The position numbers and the translations under genes are program-made. The notes beneath the pieces were generated by a model. It saw only the letters and a program-made list of their open reading frames with translations, had not been told where the DNA came from and did not search any database. A stretch of DNA of 64,000 nucleotides, taken from Sulfurimicrobium sp964384915. Lineage in GTDB: Bacteria > Pseudomonadota > Gammaproteobacteria > Burkholderiales > Sulfuricellaceae. Every line of letters starts with the position of its first letter. Position 1 is the first letter of the stretch. The stretch is from positions 78,076 through 142,075 of the forward strand of contig CAYLMA010000004.1 in NCBI GenBank assembly GCA_964384915.1, given 5' to 3'. Shown here piece after piece: positions 49,771 to 57,568 of the stretch.

Positions 49771-52199
49771 AACAGTACACTAGCAACTGGCAACCCCTCA
49801 TCGAGGGCATGATTGAAGCGGTGTGGCTGGTGGACCCGATCGAACTCCGTATCGTGGCCGTGAACCATGCGGCAGAAACCCTTCTCGGCGCTGAACCCGG
49901 CGCATTCGTCGGCCAGCCGGTAATCGACCTGTCCGCCACTCCGGAAGACATGTTCTTCTGGGAAGACGTGGCGGCCGGCCTCTCCGACCATATTTATTCC
50001 GAAACCCTGCTGCGCCGCCGCGATGGCACGACGGTTCAGGTGGAGCGGCGCGTTTCCCTCATCAAGGTCAGCCAGGGCGCCTCGGTCTATGTCGTGGCGG
50101 CGCGCGATCAGAGCGCGCAGCGAAAAGTGGAAAATGAGCTGGAGAAACTCATTGCCGAGCTCCGGGCCACGCTCGAATCCACTGCGGACGGGATTCTGGT
50201 GTCCGATCTGGAAGGAGGCATCCGCGGCTATAACCATCGCTTTGCCGAGATGTGGAATTTGCCGCATGAATTGCTGACCCAGCGCAACGACGCCGGCATC
50301 TATGCCTGGATGTACCAGTGCGTGCTGGATACCGAGCACTACACCGATCGCCTCGGCGCCATCTCCCGCTCCCCGCTGCTGGAAGCAACCGACGTGCTGG
50401 TGCTGCGCACAGGGCATGTGCTGGAACGCGTCACCCTGCCGCAATATGCGCGCGGCAGGCCCATCGGCCGGGTATTTTCCTACCGCGACATCACCCAGCA
50501 ACTGGCCGACGAGGCACGCCTGCAGCTGGCTTCTAAAGTTTTCGAATCCAGCCTGGATGCCATTTTCGTCACGGACGCCGCTCACCGGATCATCGCCGTC
50601 AATCCCAGTTGCGAACAGCTTACCGGCTATACCCAGGCGGAGTTGCTTGAGCGGCCTTCACATGCATTTTTTTCCGATCTCAGCGAAGCTGCCTTCGTGG
50701 AGAAATTCATGGAGCAGCTTGTGCGTGAAGGCCTGTGGGAGGGCGAAGTATGGAACCGGCGCAAGAACGGCAAACCCTATCTGTGCCTGGCCTCGATGGT
50801 GCGAGTCCTGGACGATGAAGGCGCCCCCATTCATTACATCGGCTTTTTCAAGGACTTGAGCGAAACCCATGCGGCCAGGAAGCGCATCGAGGAACTGGCC
50901 TACAACGACGCGCTTACCGGCCTGCCCAACCGGCTGCTGCTGGCCGAGCGCATCGATCACGCGCTCAGCCTTGCCGACCGCAACGGCGGTTCCTGCGCAG
51001 TTTTATTCCTCGACCTTGATCATTTCAAGCACATCAACGACTCCCTCGGCCACCTGTTCGGCGACCGGGTGCTGATCGAAGTGGCGGAGCGCCTCAAGGA
51101 CTGCCTGCGCCATGTCGATACTGCGGCACGCCTGGGCGGCGACGAATTTGTCCTCTTGCTCAACCAGGTCGATGCGCGCGGCACCGAAATCACCGCGCAG
51201 CGCATTCTCGATACCCTGTCCCGGCCCTTCACCCTGGATGACATGTCTTTCACCGTGACCTGCAGCATCGGCATCGCGCTTTACCCGGGCGACGGCGCCA
51301 CCATGGACGAGTTGATCAAGAATGCCGACAGCGCCATGTATCACGTCAAGGAGCGTGGCCGCGCGGATTTCCGCTTTTACCAGCGGCAAATGAACATCGG
51401 CCTGCTGTCGCGCATGAAACTCGACCATGCCATGCGTCTTGCGCTCGAGAACAACGACTTCCGCCTGCACTTCCAGCCCCAGGTTGATCTCGCGAGCGGC
51501 GACATCTTCGGCGCTGAAGCCCTGATCCGCTGGCATGACAAGGACATGGGCGACATTCCCCCCGCAAGTTTCATTCCGATGGCCGAGCAAACCGGGGTCA
51601 TCGTGGCCATCGGCAATTGGGTGCTCACCGAAGCCGTCCGGCAGTGCGCCCAATGGCAAGCTCAAGGCCGGAATCTGACCATGGCCGTGAACGTGTCCGC
51701 CCTGCAGTTTCAGCAAATCAACTTCGTCGAGGGCGTGGCCGACGTTTTACGCACTTTTTCCCTGCCGCCCGCCATGCTGGAGCTGGAATTGACCGAATCC
51801 ATCCTGCTGCGCGATATCGATGAAGCGCTGGCGCGTCTCGACGCGCTGGCCGCAATGGGCGTACGTTTGTCGATCGACGACTTTGGCACGGGTTATTCCA
51901 GCCTCAGCTACCTGAAACGCTTCCCGATCCACAAGCTTAAAATCGACCGCTCCTTCATTTCGGAATTGCCGGATCATGACAGCGACACCGCGATTGTGAA
52001 AGCCATCATCAACATGGCCCAAGCGCTCAAATTGCGCGTCATCGCCGAGGGCGTTGAGACCGAAACGCAGAGACACTTTCTGGCAACCTCAGGATGCGAC
52101 GAATTTCAGGGCTTCCTGTGCAACCCGGCGCTATCGAACGAAGAATTTGAACAATTCATGGAAACGGCCAATAAACAGCCGCAGACCAAGCTGTTTTGA
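49767..52199 (+). CDS. PAS-GGDEF-EAL cyclic di-GMP enzyme
   Basis: The 810-residue cytoplasmic product has three PAS-like regions in its first ~370 residues (for example VFESSLDAIFVTDAAHRIIAVNP followed by GFFKDLSE). A GGDEF domain follows, with intact RLGGDEFVLLL and an inhibitory RxxD site (RHVD) five residues before it. The EAL domain is intact, with EALIRW, DDFGTGYSSLSYL and the C-terminal QGFLCN region. Both catalytic sites look complete, so it may switch activity with a PAS signal. It overlaps the HD-GYP gene by four bases. Confidence 0.94.
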   Translation: MKQYTSNWQPLIEGMIEAVWLVDPIELRIVAVNHAAETLLGAEPGAFVGQPVIDLSATPEDMFFWEDVAAGLSDHIYSETLLRRRDGTTVQVERRVSLIKVSQGASVYVVAARDQSAQRKVENELEKLIAELRATLESTADGILVSDLEGGIRGYNHRFAEMWNLPHELLTQRNDAGIYAWMYQCVLDTEHYTDRLGAISRSPLLEATDVLVLRTGHVLERVTLPQYARGRPIGRVFSYRDITQQLADEARLQLASKVFESSLDAIFVTDAAHRIIAVNPSCEQLTGYTQAELLERPSHAFFSDLSEAAFVEKFMEQLVREGLWEGEVWNRRKNGKPYLCLASMVRVLDDEGAPIHYIGFFKDLSETHAARKRIEELAYNDALTGLPNRLLLAERIDHALSLADRNGGSCAVLFLDLDHFKHINDSLGHLFGDRVLIEVAERLKDCLRHVDTAARLGGDEFVLLLNQVDARGTEITAQRILDTLSRPFTLDDMSFTVTCSIGIALYPGDGATMDELIKNADSAMYHVKERGRADFRFYQRQMNIGLLSRMKLDHAMRLALENNDFRLHFQPQVDLASGDIFGAEALIRWHDKDMGDIPPASFIPMAEQTGVIVAIGNWVLTEAVRQCAQWQAQGRNLTMAVNVSALQFQQINFVEGVADVLRTFSLPPAMLELELTESILLRDIDEALARLDALAAMGVRLSIDDFGTGYSSLSYLKRFPIHKLKIDRSFISELPDHDSDTAIVKAIINMAQALKLRVIAEGVETETQRHFLATSGCDEFQGFLCNPALSNEEFEQFMETANKQPQTKLF

Positions 52200-52211
52200 G
52201 CCCGATTTGCT

Positions 52212-53441
52212 TCAGCCGAAGAAGAAATAAGCCGCCGCCACCGCCGCCGTGAATCCCCCCAGATCCGCCAGCAGCCCGCACGTCACCGCATGCCGGACGC
52301 GCTGGATGCCGACCGCGCCGAAGTACACCGCCAGCACGTAGAACGTGGTTTCGGTGCTGCCCTGGATGATGGAGGCCAGGCGCCCGGCGAAGGAATCGGC
52401 GCCGTGGGTGTGCATGGCCTCGATCATCATGGCGCGCGAGCCGCTGCCCGACAAGGGCTTCATCAAGGCGGTGGGCAGGCCGTCCACGAAGCGGGTGTCC
52501 CAGCCCAGGCCCTGCACCAGCCAGCGCACGCCTTCCATGATTGCCTCCAGCCCGCCGCTGGCGCGGAATACGCCGACCGCCACCAGCATCGCGACGAGGT
52601 AGGGAATGATGCCCACCGCGATGTGGAAGCCCTCCTTGGCGCCCTCGATGAAGGCCTCGTAAGCGTTCACTTTCTTCACCACCGCCCCGGCCAGGAAGGC
52701 CACCAGCAGCGAGAAGAGCAGGAAATTGCTGAGCAGGGCCGATTGCGCCTGCATGGCGGCGGCGTCAAGCTGCGCGAAATAGCCCACCAGCCCGGCGACG
52801 GCCGCCGTGATGGCGCCCAGATAGGCCAGCACCACGCGGTCGAACAGATTGATTTTCTGGATCAGCGCGACCGACACCAGCCCCACCAGGGTGGAGCAAT
52901 AAGTCGCCAGCAGGATGGGGATGAACACGTCGGTGGGGTCGGCCGCGCCGAGCTGGGCGCGGTAGGTGAAGATGGTCACCGGCAGCAGCGTGACGGAGGA
53001 GGCGTTGAGCACCAGGAACAGGATTTGCGCGTTGCTGGCGGTGTCGGGCGTGGGGTTGAGGGTTTGCAGCTCGCGCATCGCCTTGAGCCCCATCGGCGTG
53101 GCGGCATTGTCCAGCCCCAGCATGTTGGCCGCCATGTTCATGGTGATGGCGCCCAGCGCGGGGTGATCGGGCGGCACGTCCGGCATGAGGCGGCGGAACA
53201 GCGGCGCCAGGAGGCGCGTCAGCAGGTTCAGGAAACCGGCCTGCTCGCCGATTTTCATCACGCCCAGCCACAGCGTCATCACGCCCGTCAGCCCCAGCGC
53301 GATCTCGAAACCGGTCTTGGCGGAATCGAAAGTCGCTTTCATCATCAGGGGGAAAATATCCACCTGGCCGAAAAACAGCCACTTGCCCAGCCCGATGGCG
53401 AATGCGGCGAGGAAGAAGCCGATCCAGATGGCGTTCAGCAC
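52212..53441 (-). CDS. SpmA-SpmB fusion (nucleoside-recognition/Gate-domain membrane protein)
   Basis: The 409-residue membrane protein fuses two Gate-type domains that in Bacillus are the separate spore maturation proteins SpmA and SpmB. The first half carries GAITMNMAANMLGLDNAATPMGLKAM and NASSVTLLPVTIFTYRAQ. The second carries FIEGAKEGFHIAVGIIPYLVAMLVAVG and KPLSGSGSRAMMIEAM. About ten membrane segments are present. This organism gives no sign of making spores, and such fusions occur widely in Gram-negatives with unknown role, perhaps transport. It converges on the PAS-GGDEF-EAL gene with a 12-base gap. Confidence 0.88.
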   Translation of the reverse strand: MLNAIWIGFFLAAFAIGLGKWLFFGQVDIFPLMMKATFDSAKTGFEIALGLTGVMTLWLGVMKIGEQAGFLNLLTRLLAPLFRRLMPDVPPDHPALGAITMNMAANMLGLDNAATPMGLKAMRELQTLNPTPDTASNAQILFLVLNASSVTLLPVTIFTYRAQLGAADPTDVFIPILLATYCSTLVGLVSVALIQKINLFDRVVLAYLGAITAAVAGLVGYFAQLDAAAMQAQSALLSNFLLFSLLVAFLAGAVVKKVNAYEAFIEGAKEGFHIAVGIIPYLVAMLVAVGVFRASGGLEAIMEGVRWLVQGLGWDTRFVDGLPTALMKPLSGSGSRAMMIEAMHTHGADSFAGRLASIIQGSTETTFYVLAVYFGAVGIQRVRHAVTCGLLADLGGFTAAVAAAYFFFG

Positions 53442-53464
53442 TTTAAACCCTGAAAAAAGCGATT

Positions 53465-53593
53465 AACCACGGAGGGCACGGAGAACACGGAGTAAAAGCA
53501 AGGGACTGAACTTCGCTGAGCATATCTCCGTAGAGTGAGGCCGGAAAACAATCCAGCTTGCCATCCTCTGTGCACTCCGTGTTCTCCGTGGTT
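53465..53593. repeat. Inverted repeat, AACCACGG family (second copy)
   Basis: The left arm begins AACCACGGAGGGCACGGAG and the right arm ends CTCCGTGTTCTCCGTGGTT, with a ~75-base loop. It fills the gap between the YjdF-like gene and spmAB and abuts the former's stop codon. It is the same family as 24150-24226 but with ACGGAG in place of ACGGGG and a larger loop. Confidence 0.85.
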
Positions 53594-54229
53594 TCATTTG
53601 CTTTTTCTCTGCAATTCCCCCAACTGCCGGTCATGGAGGCGCGCGAACAGCAACTGAGAGGCCAGCGCGCCGCACAGGGCGAGGAACATGTCCCACTGGG
53701 TATCCCACACGTCGCCCTGGGTGGCGAGGAAGGCCACCGCCTCGTCGCCGGATGCCAGCGCCACCCACCACTCGATGAACTCGTAGCTGGCGCTGATCGC
53801 CAGGCACACGCAGGTGGTCAGGAAAAACAGCCATTTCCCCGCTTGCAGCGGCGAGCGCCGCAGCAGGATCTCGCGCGCCACGATGGCGGGGATGAAGCCC
53901 TGGGCCACGTGGCCGACGCGGTCATAGTGATTGCGCGACAGTTCGAACGCATCGCGCAGCGAGTTGAAGAGCGGCATCTCGGCGTAGGTGTAGTGCCCGC
54001 CCACCATCAGGATCACGGCATGGATCGCCAGCAGGCCGTAGGCCAGCGGGGTGAGGGGAAAGCGCGAGAAAGTCAGCGCCAGCAGCGGCAGGCCGATCAG
54101 CACAGGCAGCACTTCGAGGAACCAGGTGAACAGGTCCTTGGGCTGCCAGCCGGACCAGGCCAGGACGGCCAGCACCAGGAGCAGCAGGGCGTAGCGGGAA
54201 TATCTGGAGGCGCTCGGTGCGGAAAACAT
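53594..54229 (-). CDS. YjdF-like membrane protein (DUF2238)
   Basis: The 211-residue product has about six membrane helices and the DUF2238 signature residues, including VGGHYTYAEMPLFN, NHYDRVGHVAQGFIPAIVARE and SASYEFIEWWVALASG, with DVWDTQWDMFLALCGA near the end. It resembles E. coli YjdF. The function is unknown. The His, Tyr and Asp residues facing conserved positions suggest a membrane enzyme or metal site, but I cannot say more. Repeats flank it on both sides. Confidence 0.85.
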   Translation of the reverse strand: MFSAPSASRYSRYALLLLVLAVLAWSGWQPKDLFTWFLEVLPVLIGLPLLALTFSRFPLTPLAYGLLAIHAVILMVGGHYTYAEMPLFNSLRDAFELSRNHYDRVGHVAQGFIPAIVAREILLRRSPLQAGKWLFFLTTCVCLAISASYEFIEWWVALASGDEAVAFLATQGDVWDTQWDMFLALCGALASQLLFARLHDRQLGELQRKSK

Positions 54230-54288
54230 GGCGGCATCTTGGCACGAATGCAGCGGCCGGACAATCCCGGCGCTGCCGCTTACCGTTT

Positions 54289-54397
54289 AACCCCTCCCAT
54301 CCTCCCCTTATCAGGGGAGGGGAAGCTCCCCCCTGAAGCGGGTCAGGCAGGCGATCCGCGTAGCGGCTGCTCGCACAAGGGGAGGCTGGGAGGGGTT
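54289..54397. repeat. Inverted repeat, AACCCCTCCC family
   Basis: The gap between the radical SAM gene and the YjdF-like gene holds arms AACCCCTCCCATCCTCCCC (left) and GGGGAGGCTGGGAGGGGTT (right). An inner pair, CCCCTTATCAGGGG, sits in the left half. It could fold into a strong branched stem in either strand. It differs in sequence from the AACCACGG and TTCACCC families. Confidence 0.83.
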
Positions 54398-54407
54398 GAA
54401 GCGAATT

Positions 54408-55973
54408 CTATTCGCGCGGTTTCAGCACCGGCAGGCTGGGCGCGACCATGGGCCGGCTCTTGCGCCCGCTGGGCATGCGGTTCAGCTCGCGCTCGATGAT
54501 CTCCATGGTCAGGCGGCCGATGTATTCGCTGCTGGCGTCTAGCGCATCGACCGCTTCGAGATAGGCGCGGCCGATCAGGCGGCCAAGCGGTTCCGGGTTG
54601 TAGAGCAGTTTCTTGATCAGGAAGGGATTGAGCGACAATGGGTTGTAGTCCGGCTTGAGGTAGCCCTGCTTGATCAGCAGTTTTTCGACCGGCGTGTTGG
54701 GCTGGATGCCGATGAAGAAAATGAACGGCAGGACGTTGTCGCGCCCGAACATCTGGTACAGCTCCTTGATTTTCTCTATCGTCATGCGCAGCGTGTGGAC
54801 GCTTTCCCCCGGCGCGTTCAAGGGCATGTAGAGCTTGATTTTCTGGTCGGTATAGGCGCTGGCCTTGAACATGCGGAAGGCCTCCATCTGCTGTTCCAGC
54901 GAATAGCCCAGGGTCAGCTTGTCGATGATCTCCTGCGAACCGGTGAAGGACAGGTCGACGCTGCCCAGGCCGGTGGCGAGCATTTTCTGCGCCAGTTCCG
55001 GCGTCAGGTGGTTGAGGCGCAGGTAGCCCGACCAGGTGATGTCCAGCTTCTTCGGCAGCAGTTCGTCGAGGATCAGGCTGACATGCTCGGTGCTGCGCTT
55101 GGTCGAGCAGAATTGCGCGTCGGTGAACCAGATGCGCTTGACGCCGTAGTTCCGGTTGAGCGCCTCGATTTCCTTGGCGATTTCGAGCGGCTCGCGGTAG
55201 CGCTGGTGCGCGCCCTCGATTTTGTTGTAAAGGCAGAAATGGCACTGGAACGGGCAGCCGCGCTTGGTATGCACGCCGATGTCGTCGTTGATATAGCTGT
55301 GGAAATCGGGAAATATCGACTCGACATAGGGAAAATCCACCGCCGTCAACTGGCGCAGGTCGAAGGTTTCGGCGCGCGGGCGATGTTCGACGCGGCCGGC
55401 ATGGTCCTTGTAGTAAACCTCGCCGGCGGGTTCCCTGAAGCCATCGACGATGGAGAGCATGGCGTCCTCCCCTTCGCCGATCACGATCACCGTGTCGGTG
55501 GGGCATTTCTCGGCCACGTACTTGCCGAAGATGGAGACCGCCGTGCCGCCCACCACGATGCGCGTCGCGGGCAGCAGCTTGCGCACCAGCTTCATGTAGC
55601 CGAAGTTGTTGAGCCGGCTGGCGGTGTAGTCGTAAATGATGGAAAACGCGCTCTTGGCGGCCTTGAGCTTGCGCGTCCAGCTGGGCGAATAGTCGAAATT
55701 CATCACCACGCCGAGCGCGTCGTCTTCCGGGTGCGGGCCGAAGGATTGCATGTTGCGCCAGGAAAAGGCCACGATGTCCGGGCGCAGCGATTCGAGGTGC
55801 TCCCTGACCACGCGCTTGCGGTCGGCGGGCGCCACCAGGGCCAGGTCCAGCAGGTGCTGGCGGATGCCGGGGCGCTGCTTGTGGATGTAATCCGCGACGT
55901 AGATCACGCCGCCCGGATAGATTTTCCAGCACGGCAGGCGGATGTAAAGCACGGACTGTGTTGCGGAGGACAT
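54408..55973 (-). CDS. B12-binding radical SAM protein
   Basis: The 521-residue product has an N-terminal cobalamin-binding-like domain (IVVGGTAVSIFGKYVAEKCPTD and VIVIGEGEDAML). The radical SAM core follows, with the cluster motif CPFQCHFC in HTKRGCPFQCHFCLYNK, SYLRLNH-like SGYLRLNHLTPELAQKM and IGIQPNTPVEKLL. The class includes many methylases and cyclases; the substrate is unknown. I use the ATG at 55973 (MSSATQSVLYIRLP), with GGAAAT close before it; an ATG seven codons earlier is possible. No partner genes suggest a pathway. Confidence 0.87.
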   Translation of the reverse strand: MSSATQSVLYIRLPCWKIYPGGVIYVADYIHKQRPGIRQHLLDLALVAPADRKRVVREHLESLRPDIVAFSWRNMQSFGPHPEDDALGVVMNFDYSPSWTRKLKAAKSAFSIIYDYTASRLNNFGYMKLVRKLLPATRIVVGGTAVSIFGKYVAEKCPTDTVIVIGEGEDAMLSIVDGFREPAGEVYYKDHAGRVEHRPRAETFDLRQLTAVDFPYVESIFPDFHSYINDDIGVHTKRGCPFQCHFCLYNKIEGAHQRYREPLEIAKEIEALNRNYGVKRIWFTDAQFCSTKRSTEHVSLILDELLPKKLDITWSGYLRLNHLTPELAQKMLATGLGSVDLSFTGSQEIIDKLTLGYSLEQQMEAFRMFKASAYTDQKIKLYMPLNAPGESVHTLRMTIEKIKELYQMFGRDNVLPFIFFIGIQPNTPVEKLLIKQGYLKPDYNPLSLNPFLIKKLLYNPEPLGRLIGRAYLEAVDALDASSEYIGRLTMEIIERELNRMPSGRKSRPMVAPSLPVLKPRE

Positions 55974-56093
55974 GATATTTCCAGTATGGGTCATTGTTGT
56001 TATAAAACTCCGGCCGCTACTGGAATAGAACCGGAATCCCTATTGTGCCGCTGGTTTGTTACCAGCATTTGATTCAGCCGCCAGAGAGCAGCT

Positions 56094-56582
56094 TCACTTC
56101 ATCATCTCGACCACCCATTTGGTGACCGTTCCGGTGGCATGGGCGCACTGCTTGCCGCGCGCGTCGTCGAATGCCTGGTATTCCGCCGCATTCCACATGT
56201 CGTAGGTGCGGCCGGTGAACTGCTGTTGCAGTTCCTCGCAGGTAATGCCGCCAAACTCCTGGCGGAAGCGCTCGACCAGATCCCTGCTCTTCTTGAAGTT
56301 GTTGATGTAACGGCCCTTGTCGAGCTTGTCGCGGTCGCGTCCGTATTTCGCGCTGAGCGCCAGCAGGCCGCCCGTCAGCGCCCCGCAGGCGCCCTGCGCC
56401 ATCAGCCCGCCGCCGCCGGAAAGCCCGTGGCTGGCCTTGATGGTGCTGTCATCCACGATGCCCACCGTCTCCTGCACCGTGACCAGGACGCATTGCGGGC
56501 AGCAGCCGTAATCCAGTTCGTACTGGACCGCTTTCTCGTAGGCCTGCTCGGCCAGGCCCGGTTTATTATCTTCATCGCCCAT
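56094..56582 (-). CDS. C-GCAxxG-C-C family protein
   Basis: The 162-residue soluble product has the family Gly/Cys pattern: YGCCPQCVLVTVQE, then GLSGGGGLMAQGACGALTGGLLAL (G-A-C-G core), then ITCEEL and a last Cys in GKQCAHATG. Members are often beside redox and electron-transfer genes and are thought to use these cysteines in redox chemistry or metal binding; the actual role is not known. It lies 100-odd bases upstream of the radical SAM gene in the same direction. Confidence 0.85.
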   Translation of the reverse strand: MGDEDNKPGLAEQAYEKAVQYELDYGCCPQCVLVTVQETVGIVDDSTIKASHGLSGGGGLMAQGACGALTGGLLALSAKYGRDRDKLDKGRYINNFKKSRDLVERFRQEFGGITCEELQQQFTGRTYDMWNAAEYQAFDDARGKQCAHATGTVTKWVVEMMK

Positions 56583-56952
56583 GATCGTCTCCTAAGTAAA
56601 TTAGTATGTTCTTATATACGATCATACGCCTCTATTCAGGGATAGATTCGGGCATAAAAATAATTTTGGTCAGCACGATGCCGGCCAAAGGATTAGCTAA
56701 AGTGATCGGTGCAAACCTTCGTTACGGCGATTTGGCAGTGCTTGAATAATGGCTGCCGAGGCGCAAGCCCGCCTTGATATTCCGGATTCTTTTCGTTACC
56801 GGGAAAGGTGATAATCGGGCATCGGTGATATATGGACGAAGCACTTGAAATAATTTTCGCCCGGTCCTGCGGCGTTCTCGCAAAAATACCCCATGCGGGC
56901 AAGCATCGCGGATAAAATAATCCGCTTAATTACAGAGGAAGGACAAAGCAGC
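56583..56952. other. 370-base divergent intergenic region
   Basis: This AT-richer gap lies between the C-GCAxxG gene (minus) and the small plus-strand gene. It must hold both promoters, but I find no clear consensus. Near 56605-56630 is a short inverted pair, GTATG...CATAC, around TTCTTATATACGAT. No gene is supported; minus-strand frame 56693-56902 has no recognisable content. Confidence 0.4.
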
Positions 56953-57357
56953 ATGAACATTTCAAGCTACGAAGATCTGCTGGAAGCCGCCAAACAGCAA
57001 ACCGAGCCGCAACGATTTCTTTTCGTCTTCACGCAACCCGAACTGCCTGAAGGCTATGCCGAAGAGCAGATCAAGCGTTTTCATGAAGGCCGGGGAGGCG
57101 TATTAACGCCAAAAATGTGCACGGACAAAGCGCTTGACGAACTGGGCAGTTTTTCCGATCTCGTAGCGGAATCACAGCAAATGGGTCAGGAATGGAAAAT
57201 TGTGTTTGTCGCCTGCATGGGAGGGCGCGCCGGCGTCATGCCGACATCAGAGGAAGCGCAGGAACCCTTGAAGAAGATGGTCGACTCCATACAGAACGGC
57301 GCGATTTCAAATTATCTGGCATACGACAGGGACGGGAATCAAGTCCGGTTTTCCTGA
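56953..57357 (+). CDS. Hypothetical soluble protein
   Basis: The 134-residue product is a soluble mixed alpha/beta protein. It begins MNISSYEDLLEAAKQQ with GAGGAAGGA upstream, and contains PQRFLFVFTQPELP and KIVFVACMGGRAGVMPTSEEAQEPLKKMV. I recall similar small proteins in betaproteobacteria carrying the name 'ribonucleotide reductase subunit alpha', but nothing here resembles that enzyme, so the name should not be trusted. A frame 20 codons longer lacks a ribosome-binding site. Function is unknown. Confidence 0.75.
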   Translation: MNISSYEDLLEAAKQQTEPQRFLFVFTQPELPEGYAEEQIKRFHEGRGGVLTPKMCTDKALDELGSFSDLVAESQQMGQEWKIVFVACMGGRAGVMPTSEEAQEPLKKMVDSIQNGAISNYLAYDRDGNQVRFS

Positions 57358-57370
57358 AAACCGCGCTTCT

Positions 57371-57500
57371 AAACCGCAAAGACGCGAAGCCGCAAAGAAA
57401 GCAAGGGTAGCTTAAGACATCTGGCATTCGCCTATCTGGCGGCCAGGCGAATTCCGGCGATACATTGTTCTTCTTTAGCATTCTTTGCACCTTCGAGGTT
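57371..57500. repeat. Degenerate inverted repeat, AACCGCAAAG family
   Basis: The left arm begins AAACCGCAAAGACGCGAAGC and continues CGCAAAG; the right arm ends with TTCTTTGCACCTTCGAGGTT. Pairing is partial, with an inner CGCC-TATCTGGCGG-like loop. It lies between the convergent ends of the small plus-strand gene and parC and could act as a two-way terminator structure, though no T-run is seen. Confidence 0.65.
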
Positions 57501-57568
57501 CAAATGCTTTCTTTCAGGATGAACCGCCGCTTCGCGCTGACGCATTCATTTGCAAGCACTGAAATCGT

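Noticed and set aside
52290..53453. A 387-codon plus-strand frame opposite spmAB
   Set aside because: His/Gln/Arg-rich shadow composition, no start signal, no family resemblance.
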